NCBI RefSeq assembly: GCF_001672915.1
Contig: NZ_LZKR01000093.1
Location: 1 to 64,000, forward strand
DNA from: Mycobacterium sp. 1245805.9
Lineage (GTDB): Bacteria > Actinomycetota > Actinomycetes > Mycobacteriales > Mycobacteriaceae
Direction: 5' to 3'
Length of the DNA: 64,000 nucleotides
Made by a program: the position numbers and the translations under genes. Below, in pieces: positions 9,303-17,889 of the stretch. The first letter of the stretch is position 1. Each line of letters begins with the position of its first letter. Under the pieces are notes generated by a model. The model was not told where the DNA came from. It worked only from the letters and a program-made list of their open reading frames with translations, and searched no databases.

Positions 9303-10484
9303 CTAGCGGGCCATCGCGGCAAGGCGCTCGTCGAGGGTGGCGTGAAAGTGCCCGATCGCGCTCTCGTGTCGGCCGAACTCCACGAATTCGTTGGCGCCCG
9401 AACGCAACCCGCGCTGCACGCCCTCGGACATCTCGTTGTCCTCCACGAGACCGGTTCCAATGAGGCTTCCCGCGCCCACGAGAGTGCTCGGTCGGTCGAG
9501 CGACTCCCGCTCGGCGACCTCGGGCCTCACCATCGAATACACCGTTACCGTGGTGTGGTCGACGTCCACCGGGTCGAGCACAACCACGGATATCAGGTCC
9601 GGGAACGTCGCCACCATGACGTTGGGAAACAGCTGATACAAAAACGTCACCCGCGCGTCGATCGTCCAAGCGCTCTGGGGGCGATCGCGCAGCCGCTCAA
9701 TATTGCGGTACGGGAACGTGATACGGCTATTTGGGCCGAATGTCTCGACCACGTTGAGATCATCGTATTGCAAAGGATAGAAGGTGTTCTTGTGCGTCGA
9801 TCGGATGTGATAACCCTCCAGAAACTGCTCGGCAAGCACCTTCCAGTTCATCTCTCGCGGAGTCGATTCCACGTAGACGAGCCGTTCAAACGGCAAAACT
9901 TTGTCACGCCACGGATTCCCGTCCGTGAGCCAGGCCATCGCGTCGTCGACGTCGTGCCCCGGGCCCGCACCCGACGAGTCGAGCGCACCGATGACGATGA
10001 GACCGTCCACCTCGTGGCTGGGCACCTCGACCAAACCACGGGTCGCCATGTCGAGACCGGGGAAAGCCTCGGCGTGCGGCACATGCGAGAGCGAGCCATC
10101 CAGCCGATATGTCCAACCGTGGTAGCGGCACACGAACGCTTGCGCACAGCCCGTCCCCTCGACGAGGGCGAAACCGCGGTGCCGGCACGCGTTGCGAAAC
10201 ACCCGCGCCCGGCGGTCGCGTCCCCGCACCGCGAACAGGGGCACGCCGAAGGCGACCCGTTCGGCGTGGTCGCCCGGGTTGGGGATCGCCGCCGAGGGAA
10301 CGAGGACACTCGGCATCGCGCGCAGCAACCGGAGTTCCTCGGCGAATCGACTTGGGCTCAAATAGTTTTCGACCGACTCGCGCCAGGAGTCACCCTCGTC
10401 GGTGGTACCGGCGTCGATATGGGCGAGGACGCGCCGGACGATCTCCACATCGTCGGCGAGCACCGACTTGGTCGGCAAGCTCAT
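9303..10484 (-). CDS. Rieske-type aromatic ring-hydroxylating oxygenase, alpha subunit-like
   Basis: A non-haem iron oxygenase of the ring-hydroxylating type, 393 residues from the ATG at 10484 ('MSLPTKSVLADDVEIVRRVL'). The Rieske [2Fe-2S] cluster site is complete: 'NACRHRGFALVEG' and 'FVCRYHGWTYRLDG' give C-x-H and C-x2-H. The mononuclear iron site is visible as 'LAEQFLEGYHIRSTHKNTF'. Such enzymes hydroxylate aromatic or polycyclic substrates using electrons from a reductase; no reductase or beta subunit is next to it, so it would borrow partners. The divergent PaaX-like regulator starts only 22 bp away and is the likely regulator. Substrate unknown. Confidence 0.85.
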   Translation of the reverse strand: MSLPTKSVLADDVEIVRRVLAHIDAGTTDEGDSWRESVENYLSPSRFAEELRLLRAMPSVLVPSAAIPNPGDHAERVAFGVPLFAVRGRDRRARVFRNACRHRGFALVEGTGCAQAFVCRYHGWTYRLDGSLSHVPHAEAFPGLDMATRGLVEVPSHEVDGLIVIGALDSSGAGPGHDVDDAMAWLTDGNPWRDKVLPFERLVYVESTPREMNWKVLAEQFLEGYHIRSTHKNTFYPLQYDDLNVVETFGPNSRITFPYRNIERLRDRPQSAWTIDARVTFLYQLFPNVMVATFPDLISVVVLDPVDVDHTTVTVYSMVRPEVAERESLDRPSTLVGAGSLIGTGLVEDNEMSEGVQRGLRSGANEFVEFGRHESAIGHFHATLDERLAAMAR

Positions 10485-10506
10485 GCGTGCCAGTATCACA
10501 CTATGC

Positions 10507-11367
10507 ATGCCACGCGTCAATGATTTGGTGATACCGTTGTCAGCCGTGCCCGCCCTGCCCCGATCCCGAGCGAGCGACCTGATCGACAGCCGGCCACTGA
10601 GCGCGCGCTCCGTGCTGGCGTCCGCGTTGCTGGGGTCCGACGGGGGCCGCCTCACGGTCGCGGAACTGGTGGCGGTGGCCTCGCTGTTCGGCATCAGCCC
10701 CGGGGCGGCCCGCACCTGCCTGTGGCGGATGGTGTCCGCAGGTGAGCTGACCGCCGACGACGGCAGTTACGCGCTCGCGGGCCGGCTGTCGGAGCGCCGC
10801 CAGCGCGTCGACGAGGCGGCCCGGATCGACGACGCGGCCGCGCGCCGATGGGACGGGACGTGGGAACTGGCGATCGTCGCGCTGGAGCGCAGATCGGCGA
10901 CCGATCGCCTGGAGCTGAGAAAGGCCGCGACGGCCCTGCACCTGGCCGAGCTTCGGGAGGGCGTCTGGATCCGCCCGGACAACCTTGATCCGCAACGGTT
11001 TCCGGCACTGACGGCGGTTCTCGACCAGCAGTGCACGCGCTTTCACGGCGCCACGACCGACATCACGGCCGCGCATGTGCGGGCGCTGTTTTCCCTCGAC
11101 GAATGGGCCGACAACGCCCGAGCGCTCATCGACGCCATGGATGCCGCGCTCAATGCGGACAAGCGGGACGATTCGACCGAAAGCTTCACCTACGAGTTCG
11201 CGCTGTCGATCGCCGTGGTGCGCCATCTTCAGCTCGACCCGCTGCTGCCGGTCGAGCTCGCGGGCGACGATTGGCCGGGCCAAGCGTTGCGCCGCGGCTA
11301 CCGACGTTTCGATCGCGCCTTCAAGCGGCGGATGAACGGCGCCTACGGTGGTTTCCGTCGGCCATAG
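10507..11367 (+). CDS. PaaX-like transcriptional regulator
   Basis: A 286-residue winged-helix regulator of the PaaX type, named for the phenylacetyl-CoA-responsive repressor of aromatic catabolism. The DNA-binding part is 'PLSARSVLASALLG...RLTVAELVAVASLFGI', continuing 'GAARTCLWRMVSAGEL'; a central domain begins 'RWDGTWELAIV' and a C-terminal domain ends with 'GQALRRGYRRFDRAFKRR'. I chose the ATG at 10507; later GTG starts (10546) are possible. Only 22 bp separate it from the start of the divergent Rieske oxygenase, so the two probably share control. The inducer is not deducible. Confidence 0.75.
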   Translation: MPRVNDLVIPLSAVPALPRSRASDLIDSRPLSARSVLASALLGSDGGRLTVAELVAVASLFGISPGAARTCLWRMVSAGELTADDGSYALAGRLSERRQRVDEAARIDDAAARRWDGTWELAIVALERRSATDRLELRKAATALHLAELREGVWIRPDNLDPQRFPALTAVLDQQCTRFHGATTDITAAHVRALFSLDEWADNARALIDAMDAALNADKRDDSTESFTYEFALSIAVVRHLQLDPLLPVELAGDDWPGQALRRGYRRFDRAFKRRMNGAYGGFRRP

Positions 11368-11371
11368 TCCG

Positions 11372-11629
11372 CTACAGGTTGTCGACGATGTCTTTCGCCT
11401 CGCGCAAGCCCGCGCCGGTCAGCTTTTGGTACAGCTTGATCGCGGCAATGGCGTTCCCGGAGCGCGCGAGGGCGACGACTTCGGAGGGCACACCGTTCTC
11501 GAGCACACCCGATGTGGCGCCCACGTCGCTGCCGAACGTCGGGCACGGGACCCCGAGCCGGTCCGAGAGCAGGCGGACCTGCTGTTCGAGCAGCGCGAGG
11601 CGGCGGTAGATATGGGGATCTTCCATCAC
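11372..11629 (-). CDS. Small protein with ribosomal L7/L12 C-terminal-like domain
   Basis: An 85-residue protein. Residues 6-28 form a short helix suited to coiling ('RRLALLEQQVRLLSDRLG'), and the last 40 residues, 'GNAIAAIKLYQKLTGAGLRE' followed by 'AKDIVDNL', closely follow the L7/L12 C-terminal fold (K-x-L-T-G-x-G-L-K/R-E-A-K). It lacks the L7/L12 N-terminal dimer domain and hinge, so it is not the ribosomal stalk protein. It starts 7 bp after the stop of the flavoenzyme gene and is probably co-transcribed with it. Its role is unknown; binding to translation or to its neighbour enzyme is speculation. Confidence 0.7.
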   Translation of the reverse strand: MMEDPHIYRRLALLEQQVRLLSDRLGVPCPTFGSDVGATSGVLENGVPSEVVALARSGNAIAAIKLYQKLTGAGLREAKDIVDNL

Positions 11630-11636
11630 CCGATGA

Positions 11637-13028
11637 TTATGCGGCGCCAGGCGATCCGGCGGGCAGGATGTTCTGGTTGATGTGGAACACGTTGGCCGGG
11701 TCGTACTCCGCCTTGATCTCGCTGAGCCGCTGGTAGTTCGGGCCGTAGGTGGCGCGGACCCGGTCCCGGCCCTCGTCCATCATGAAGTTGACGTAGGCGC
11801 CGCCGGCCGAGTGCGGGTGGATGGCCTCCCAGTACTCCTTCGTCCAGCGCTTCAACACCTCGGCGTTCGCCGGATCCGGGTCGACGCCCGCGATGACCTG
11901 TGAGAAGTTCACATCCCGGTAGGCCCAGGGGGTGTCGGTCTGACCGACCCGGTGCACCGCGCCGTCGATCGGGTAGAGGTGCATCGTGGAGTGCATCGTC
12001 GGCAGCTCCTCGGCGAAGCCGGCATGGGCCGCGACGGCGGCGTCGGGGATCGTGCGGATGAAATCGCCGCGCCAATACCACTGCAGCCCTTTGGGATACA
12101 GCGCATCGAAGGTGGAGTTCAGCGCGGGATACGGCGCCGCCATCAGGCCCTCGAAGGCCGGCCGCATCTGCCGGACCGGCGCGAACGCCTCATCGGCCCC
12201 ACCGGGATCGCCGGTGTAGCACCAGACCACCGCGCACGCCTTCTGCAGGTGGAACACCTCGGGGAACGGCGGCGCCGGCGGGACGGTCATGGTCGCGAAG
12301 AAGCCGTAGAGGTCCTCGTCCTGGGCGGGCAGGAAGTCCCGGTACCAGCTGAGGATGTCGGCGGTGGCCGATGCGGGCCACGCCGTGGGACCGCACAGCA
12401 CGGTGTGCTCGGGGTGCAGGCGGAACGTGAACGAGCTGACCACGCCGAAGTTTCCGCCGCCACCGCGCAGCGCCCAGAACAGGTCGGGGTGTTCGGATTC
12501 GGACGCCGTGACCACCCGTCCGTCGGCCAGCACGACCTCGGCCTCCAGCAGGTTGTCGATGGTCAGGCCGTACTTGCGGGTCAGGTAGCCGTGGCCGCCG
12601 CCCAGGGTCAGCCCACCGACGCCGGTGCTCGAGATGATGCCCGACGGCGTCGCCAGGCCGTGCGCGTAGGTCGCGGCGTCCACCTGCGCCCACGTCGCCC
12701 CGCCCTGGACGCGGGCGGTCCGCCGGTCGGGGTCCACGTGGACGCGGTTCATCGGCGACAGGTCGATGACGAGACCGCCCTCGACGCAACCGAAGCCGGG
12801 GCCGTTGTGGCCGCCCCCGCGCACGGCGACCTCGAGGTTCGACGCCCGGGCGTATTCGAGGGCGCCGACGATGTCGCCGGTGGTTCCGCACCGCACGATC
12901 ACCGCGGGTCGCTTGTCGATCATGGCGTTGTGCAGCGCACGGGCCTCGTCGTATCCGGCGTCGTCGGGCAGGATCACCTGTGCCCCGAACCGGCCGCGCA
13001 GTTCGTCGGTTGCGGTCGTCACGCTCAT
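11637..13028 (-). CDS. FAD-binding oxidoreductase of the berberine-bridge (BBE) family
   Basis: A 463-residue PCMH-type flavoenzyme. The FAD domain includes 'VAVRGGGHNGPGFGCVEGG', whose His is the usual site of 8-alpha-histidyl attachment, and 'STGVGGLTLGGGHGYLTRKY'. The cysteine that makes a second covalent link in bicovalent members is not present there, so single covalent attachment is likely. The C-terminal BBE segment 'NYQRLSEIKAEYDPANVFHI' is complete. I chose the ATG at 13028 because GGAGG precedes it; a GTG at 13037 is also open. Such enzymes oxidise alcohols, sugars or secondary metabolites. It is divergent from the large LuxR regulator across a perfect palindrome. Confidence 0.85.
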   Translation of the reverse strand: MSVTTATDELRGRFGAQVILPDDAGYDEARALHNAMIDKRPAVIVRCGTTGDIVGALEYARASNLEVAVRGGGHNGPGFGCVEGGLVIDLSPMNRVHVDPDRRTARVQGGATWAQVDAATYAHGLATPSGIISSTGVGGLTLGGGHGYLTRKYGLTIDNLLEAEVVLADGRVVTASESEHPDLFWALRGGGGNFGVVSSFTFRLHPEHTVLCGPTAWPASATADILSWYRDFLPAQDEDLYGFFATMTVPPAPPFPEVFHLQKACAVVWCYTGDPGGADEAFAPVRQMRPAFEGLMAAPYPALNSTFDALYPKGLQWYWRGDFIRTIPDAAVAAHAGFAEELPTMHSTMHLYPIDGAVHRVGQTDTPWAYRDVNFSQVIAGVDPDPANAEVLKRWTKEYWEAIHPHSAGGAYVNFMMDEGRDRVRATYGPNYQRLSEIKAEYDPANVFHINQNILPAGSPGAA

Positions 13029-13130
13029 CGCCCGCACCTCCTCTGGTTGCTTCGCAGGTCTGATGCCGCGACGCTACGGCCGGCAAGACCGCGCGTCATG
13101 ACCACAACGAGGCATTTGCCAGGCATCCCA

Positions 13131-13152
13131 CGATAGTCAGATCTGACTATCG
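13131..13152. promoter_or_regulatory. Perfect 22-bp palindrome between divergent genes
   Basis: CGATAGTCAGA (13131-13141) is followed at once by its exact reverse complement (13142-13152), with no spacer. It is in the 156-bp gap between the BBE flavoenzyme (start 13028) and the LuxR regulator (start 13185) and covers the expected -35 region of the latter. Symmetry is seen; the binding protein is unknown. Confidence 0.75.
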
Positions 13153-13172
13153 ACCGGCCATATCGGCGCGGT

Positions 13173-13178
13173 TACCTT
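13173..13178 (+). promoter_or_regulatory. -10 element for a leaderless start at 13185
   Basis: TACCTT (TANNNT) ends 6 bp before the ATG at 13185 and there is no Shine-Dalgarno, so the message probably begins at the start codon. The palindrome at 13131-13152 would then overlie the -35 region. Confidence 0.5.
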
Positions 13179-13184
13179 GATTCC

Positions 13185-16097
13185 ATGGCTGATCCCACGG
13201 CCCAGTGGGTGCCGCCGCCGCTTCCGGCGGAACTGCTGGCCCGTCGCCGCGGCCCGCTCGTCGGCCGCGCCGCGGAGCTTGCCGCGTTCGAGCAGGCGTG
13301 GGAGCGCGTCGAGGGCGGCAACCGCCAGGCGGTCTTCATCGGCGGGGAGCCCGGGGCGGGCAAGACCCGCCTGGCGGCCGAGGTCGCCGGAACGCTGGCC
13401 GACCACGGCGTCCCGGTGCTCGTCGGGAGCTCGACGGCCGACGCGGACGTGCCGTACGCGCCGTTCACCGAGGCGCTGGATCGGCTGCTGGTCGCCGCCG
13501 CGCCGGGTTCGCTGGCGGACACCCTGGCCGACGCGGGCGCACAACTGCGCCGGCTGTCCACCCAGGTGGATCGGCATTTGCCGGACATCGGCCCGGCAGA
13601 CGAAGTCGCGGCGCCCAGGCAGGCGCTGTTCGACGCCCTGACCGGTTTTCTGCGGCGCCTGGCCGCCGACCGTCCGATCGCATTGATCCTCGACGACCTG
13701 CATTGGGCGCAGCTGCCCACGCTGGTGATGCTCGAACGCGTCGTGATCGGCTGCGCCGATGTCCGGATGCTGGTGGTCGCCACGTTCCGGTCGACCGAAC
13801 CGGACCGTTCCGACGAGCTCACCACCCGGCTGGCCGAGCTGCACCGCTTCGACGGGGTCCGGCGCCTGGACCTCGCGGGGCTGGACACCGAGGCGATCGC
13901 CGAGTTCGTCAGGCGGACCCAGCAGCTGGCTCCGGCGTCGGCGCGCACCGCCGCCGCCCTGCTGCGCGACAAGACCGGCGGCAATCCGTTCTTCCTGACC
14001 GAGCTGGTCGGCGACCTCGAAGCCCGGGGTGGGCTGGCCACGCTGGGTGTGCAGCAGACCGTCCCGGCGTCGATCGGCGACGCCATCGCCCGCCGGCTCA
14101 GCGGACTGGGCGCCGGCGTCCGGGTCGTCATCGAACAGGCGGCGGTGCTCGGCGAGACGTTCGACCTGCCCGCGCTCATCGCCGCGAGCGAGACCGACCT
14201 CGCCGCGACGCTGGCGGCGGTCGATTCGGCCGAGGGCGTCGGCCTGATCCGGCCGGTCCGCGACTCCGACGGCGAGTTCTCGTTCGTGCACGCGCTCACC
14301 CGCGAGGCCGTGGTCGGCGGAATGGCGGCGTCCCGGCTGCGGATCATGCACGCGCGGGCGGCCGAAGCGCTGGAGGGCCGGTCGGACTCGTCGCTCATCC
14401 CCCGGTTGGCGAACCACTACCTGCGGGCCCACGTGCTCGGCTACCATGAGCAGGCGCTGCGGTACGCGCACCAGGCGGCCCGGATGGCCGAACAGAGCCT
14501 GGCCTACGAGGACGCGGCGAGGTGGTTCGAGCGGGCGGCGTCGCTGCCCGAGCTGAGCCGCACCGATCGGGCGCGGCTGGACCTCGATGCGGCCGCTAAC
14601 CACGTGCGCGCTGGCGATTTCGCGCGGTCGCGGGCCATTTACGAACGTCTCAGCGCGATGGACGATCCGCTGATCCGGCTGGGGGCGGCCGTCGGCTACG
14701 AGGAAGCGAATTGGCGTCGCGGACAGTCGGATTCGAAGGCGGCCGACCTGCTGGCGTCGGCGCTGGAGTCGTGCGGGTTGGATTCCGACGACCTGCGCTA
14801 CCTGCAGGCACTCGGCAGCTTTGGGCGCGCGCTGGCCTTTGCCGGAGAGGCGGCGCGGGCGCGCGAGGTGGGCAACAACGCCATCGACCGCGCACGGGCC
14901 ACCGGCGATCAGGCGGTGCTGATGCACACGCTCAAGACGAGCCTGTGGCAGGGGCTCACCCCGGAAATGTGCGAAATCCAGGCGGAGCGATCGGCCGAGG
15001 TGTCCGTCATGGCGCTGGAGCGTCGCGACTACGAGGTGCTCGGGGCGGCCGCGCACTTTCGCGCCATGGTCAGCTATCTGGCCGGCCGGCCCGACGACCT
15101 GGCCGCGTCGACCGCGGACATGCGGCGGGCGGGCCAGGCGTGCGGACAACCGGTCTTCGGCTTCGTCGGTGCCTGCGTCGAGCAGGCGCTGGCCTATCTC
15201 CGCGGCGACTTCACCGGCGCCGAACGGTGGGCCGACATCGCTTTGCGCGCAGGCGATTTGTTCGACGCGGACGACACCGCGGGCTCCAACGGCGTCCAGA
15301 TGTTCATGATCCGCCGCGAGACATCCGACCTGAAGCGATTCGCCGGGTTCATCGACGGCAGCGAGACTTTCGCCGGGCGCTGGGTGCCCGGCCTGCTGGC
15401 GCTGTACACCGAGCTCAACTGCGAGGCGGGCATGACCCGCGCCCTCAACCACCTGCTTAACCGCAAATTCGGCGATCGCACCGACGAGGCGCAGTGGCCG
15501 ATGGAGCTGGTGTTCATGGTCGAGGCGGCGCTGGAGCTGGGCAACCGCGAGGCGCTGCATTCGCTGCGCCCGTACATATCGCGCTATGCCGGCAAGAACC
15601 TGGTCGCCGGCCAGTTCGTCGCCCTGTTCGGCAGCGCCGACCGATACCTCGCCCGGATCGCGGCACTCGACGGAGACACCGCCGCGGCCGAGCGGCATTT
15701 CGCCGCGGCGCTCGAGATGGACCGCCGGATGGGCTCGGTGGTTCACGTCGGTGAGACGCTGGCCCGGGACGCGTTGTTCGAGGCGTCGCGCGGGCGCACC
15801 GAGGAAGCACGGCGCCTGGCCGACGAGGCGCGCGCGATCGCCACGTCGATCGGCCAGAACCGCGTCGTCGCCATGGTGGATGCGGTATTGATGACGGGCC
15901 CGGACGGCTTGACGGACCGGGAGGTCGAGGTGCTGCGGCTGCTCGCCGAGGGGCTGAGCAATCGGGCGATCGGCGAACGCCTCTACATCAGCACCAACAC
16001 GGCCGCCAACCACGTGCGCAACATCCTGATCAAAACGGGCGCCGCGAACCGCACCCAGGCGGCGATGTACGCCGCCGATCACGAACTGCTCGGGTGA
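13185..16097 (+). CDS. Large ATP-binding LuxR (LAL) family transcriptional regulator
   Basis: A 970-residue regulator of the MalT/LAL kind: an AAA-type ATPase sensor joined to a LuxR DNA-binding domain. After 'RGPLVGRAAELAAFEQAWER', the Walker A motif is 'GGEPGAGKTRLAAEVAG' (about 50-66) and Walker B is 'ALILDDLHWAQ' (about 166-176). A long helical repeat region of TPR type covers about 400-880 ('GDFARSRAIYERL', 'AGRTEEARRL'-like units). The C-terminal HTH is 'LTDREVEVLRLLAEGLSNRA' with 'NTAANHVRNILIKTG'. It is leaderless by the -10 spacing and is divergent from the BBE flavoenzyme, its most likely target. Ligand unknown. Confidence 0.85.
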   Translation: MADPTAQWVPPPLPAELLARRRGPLVGRAAELAAFEQAWERVEGGNRQAVFIGGEPGAGKTRLAAEVAGTLADHGVPVLVGSSTADADVPYAPFTEALDRLLVAAAPGSLADTLADAGAQLRRLSTQVDRHLPDIGPADEVAAPRQALFDALTGFLRRLAADRPIALILDDLHWAQLPTLVMLERVVIGCADVRMLVVATFRSTEPDRSDELTTRLAELHRFDGVRRLDLAGLDTEAIAEFVRRTQQLAPASARTAAALLRDKTGGNPFFLTELVGDLEARGGLATLGVQQTVPASIGDAIARRLSGLGAGVRVVIEQAAVLGETFDLPALIAASETDLAATLAAVDSAEGVGLIRPVRDSDGEFSFVHALTREAVVGGMAASRLRIMHARAAEALEGRSDSSLIPRLANHYLRAHVLGYHEQALRYAHQAARMAEQSLAYEDAARWFERAASLPELSRTDRARLDLDAAANHVRAGDFARSRAIYERLSAMDDPLIRLGAAVGYEEANWRRGQSDSKAADLLASALESCGLDSDDLRYLQALGSFGRALAFAGEAARAREVGNNAIDRARATGDQAVLMHTLKTSLWQGLTPEMCEIQAERSAEVSVMALERRDYEVLGAAAHFRAMVSYLAGRPDDLAASTADMRRAGQACGQPVFGFVGACVEQALAYLRGDFTGAERWADIALRAGDLFDADDTAGSNGVQMFMIRRETSDLKRFAGFIDGSETFAGRWVPGLLALYTELNCEAGMTRALNHLLNRKFGDRTDEAQWPMELVFMVEAALELGNREALHSLRPYISRYAGKNLVAGQFVALFGSADRYLARIAALDGDTAAAERHFAAALEMDRRMGSVVHVGETLARDALFEASRGRTEEARRLADEARAIATSIGQNRVVAMVDAVLMTGPDGLTDREVEVLRLLAEGLSNRAIGERLYISTNTAANHVRNILIKTGAANRTQAAMYAADHELLG

Positions 16098-16102
16098 CGA
16101 TC

Positions 16103-16372
16103 TCAGATATCGGAGAGCCCGCCGTCGGGCATGACGCGATCACGCACCTCGACGATGACGTCGGCGGGCAGCCCGGCCCGCGCGGCCGCGGTCCTGATGG
16201 CCTCGGGCGAGGGCGCCTCGTACAGGCAGTAGGTCTTGCGCTTGTCCGCCGACAGGAACGAGTACATCCAGCGAACGCCCTCGTCGTCGTTGATCCGGTT
16301 GATGCCGTCGGCAACCTCGAAGCTCGGTTCCATTTCCTCGGCAAAGTTGCGCTCGACCATGAAGATGGGCAC
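16103..16372 (-). CDS. DUF4242 (SCO4226-like, nickel-binding type) small protein
   Basis: An 89-residue protein of the DUF4242 family; the Streptomyces member SCO4226 has been described as nickel-binding with a ferredoxin-like fold. Family features: 'MPIFMVERNFAEEMEPSFEV' at the start, 'GVRWMYSFLSADKRKTYCLY' in the middle and 'APSPEAIRTAAARAGLPADV' at the end. It lies 41 bp downstream of the MarR gene on the same strand, so the two may be one transcript. It ends 5 bp from the convergent LuxR gene. Metal binding here is inferred from the family only. Confidence 0.75.
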   Translation of the reverse strand: MPIFMVERNFAEEMEPSFEVADGINRINDDEGVRWMYSFLSADKRKTYCLYEAPSPEAIRTAAARAGLPADVIVEVRDRVMPDGGLSDI

Positions 16373-16413
16373 GGCGGACTCCTGTCATCGTCTTGGGTCG
16401 AACCTACGCCGTG

Positions 16414-16899
16414 TCAATCGCGCGCCGCGTCGGCCTCGCTGGAGAGCAACATCTGCAGGGTCTCCCGCAATTCGCCCAGCCGCTCGGGACCCAGCAGCTG
16501 CTCCCACCGCTTCTCCAAAGCGACTGCGTTGGAACGCATCACCCGCAGCGCTTGGCGACCACGCGGCGTCAGCTCGATGAGCCGGGCGCGGGCGTCGACG
16601 GGATCGGCGACTCGGGTGACATAGCCGTGCCGCTCCAGGCCGGCGATCCCCTGGGCCACCGCCTGGCGGCTCACGTTGAGCCGGTCGGCCAGATCCGACG
16701 CGTGCAGGCCGCCGGCCGCCAGCGGCACCAGCGCGACCGCCTGCGCGGGCCGGATGCCGTCGAGGCCGGCCGCGGCGAACGCCGCCCGCAAGCGGGGCGC
16801 GCCCGAGGCGGCCACCAGGTTCACCAGCGCCGGGACGGTGGGCTTCCAGTCGGCGTCGGCAACACGTCGCATGTGGATGAGTGTGCCATCCCGGGCCAT
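16414..16899 (-). CDS. MarR family transcriptional regulator
   Basis: A 161-residue winged-helix regulator. The recognition region 'LHASDLADRLNVSRQAVAQG' and the wing 'YVTRVADPVDARARLIELTP' are the MarR signature. The ATG at 16899 directly abuts a 21-bp inverted repeat at 16900-16920, so self-repression is very likely; an internal ATG at 16872 is an alternative start. It is divergent from the esterase lipoprotein and upstream of the DUF4242 gene. MarR proteins respond to small phenolic, lipid or redox signals; which one is not visible. Confidence 0.85.
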   Translation of the reverse strand: MARDGTLIHMRRVADADWKPTVPALVNLVAASGAPRLRAAFAAAGLDGIRPAQAVALVPLAAGGLHASDLADRLNVSRQAVAQGIAGLERHGYVTRVADPVDARARLIELTPRGRQALRVMRSNAVALEKRWEQLLGPERLGELRETLQMLLSSEADAARD

Positions 16900-16920
16900 T
16901 TTGACAAGTTACTTGTCAAA
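16900..16920. promoter_or_regulatory. 21-bp perfect inverted repeat, candidate MarR operator
   Basis: TTTGACAAGT (16900-16909) and ACTTGTCAAA (16911-16920) are exact complements around one base. It touches the MarR start codon and lies 27 bp before the lipoprotein start, so one bound dimer could block both. The TTGACAAG/CTTGTCAA type is well known among MarR operators. Confidence 0.75.
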
Positions 16921-16947
16921 TCTGCCGCCGGCTGCCACGATGAGTTC

Positions 16948-17889
16948 ATGCGGTCGCTGCGCGCTCGGGGGTTCGGTATCGGTCTCGCGTCGATTTTGGT
17001 CGTCGTGCTCGGCGGCTGCGTCGGCGGCGGGCACGCGTTGGGAACACCTGGCTCCCAACCGATTCCGGTCGGGCAATCGACCCAATCCATCGACTCCGGC
17101 GGCGTCAGCAGGACCTTTCATCTGTACCGACCGCAGGGATTGCCCGACGCCGCACCGCTGGTGGTGATGCTGCACGGCGGCTTCGGCAACGGCGCACAGG
17201 CCGAGCGGTCCTACAACTGGGACGCCGAGGCGGACAACGGGCATTTCCTGGTGGCCTACCCCGACGGCCTCAACCGTGCCTGGAACGCCGGGACGTGCTG
17301 CGGCGAACCGCAGCGCGCCAATACCGACGACGTCGGCTTCCTGACCGCGATGGTGGGAGCCATCGAGCAGGAGATCCCCATCGATCGCGCGCGCGTCTAC
17401 GCCACCGGCATGTCGAACGGGGCGATGATGGCGCTGCGGCTGGGCTGCCAGAGCGACACCTTCGCCGCGATCGCCCCCGTCGCCGGCACGATGCTGACCG
17501 ATTGCTCGCAAGCGCGACCGACATCGGTGCTGCAGATTCACGGCACCGCCGACGAACGGGTCCCCTACAACGGCGGGCCCGGAAAGGCTTTCGCCATCAA
17601 CGGGAATCCACGCGTCGACGGCCCCTCGGTCGAGTCGGTCAACGCCACCTGGCGGGCCATCGACGGGTGCGGTCCCCCGACCTCGACCACCGCCGGCAGC
17701 GTGACCACCCAGACGGCCGGATGCCCCGACGGGCGCACCGTCGAGTTGATCTCGGTGGCCGGCGCCGGCCATCAGTGGCCCGGCGGACAGCCCAGCCCGC
17801 TCGCGGAACTCGCCGGAATTCCGGAACCGTCGACCGCGCTGAACGCCACCGACACCATCTGGCAGTTCTTCACCCAGAGCCACCGCTGA
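16948..17889 (+). CDS. Esterase lipoprotein, polyhydroxybutyrate depolymerase/feruloyl esterase-like
   Basis: A 313-residue secreted lipoprotein of the alpha/beta hydrolase fold, related to PHB depolymerase and feruloyl esterase and in general type to mycobacterial LpqC/LpqP. The signal peptide ends in a lipobox L-G-G-C at about residue 22. The triad is visible: Ser156 in 'ATGMSNGAMMALRLG', Asp202 in 'HGTADERVPYNGG' and His275 in 'GAGHQWPGG'. The oxyanion motif is 'LVVMLHGGFGNG'. I chose the ATG at 16948 because it gives a proper signal peptide; the frame is open far upstream but runs antisense to the MarR gene. The inverted repeat at 16900-16920 suggests MarR control. Confidence 0.8.
   Translation: MRSLRARGFGIGLASILVVVLGGCVGGGHALGTPGSQPIPVGQSTQSIDSGGVSRTFHLYRPQGLPDAAPLVVMLHGGFGNGAQAERSYNWDAEADNGHFLVAYPDGLNRAWNAGTCCGEPQRANTDDVGFLTAMVGAIEQEIPIDRARVYATGMSNGAMMALRLGCQSDTFAAIAPVAGTMLTDCSQARPTSVLQIHGTADERVPYNGGPGKAFAINGNPRVDGPSVESVNATWRAIDGCGPPTSTTAGSVTTQTAGCPDGRTVELISVAGAGHQWPGGQPSPLAELAGIPEPSTALNATDTIWQFFTQSHR

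Noticed and set aside
10485..10515. GCGTG/CACGC dyad between the Rieske and PaaX genes
   Set aside because: Arms of only 5 bp with a 21-bp spacer in GC-rich DNA are too weak to call an operator.
13137..16082. A 981-codon open frame antisense to the first LAL regulator
   Set aside because: It is a codon-bias shadow of a high-GC gene: low complexity rich in Arg, Gly, Ala and His, no family motifs, while the sense frame has Walker and LuxR motifs.
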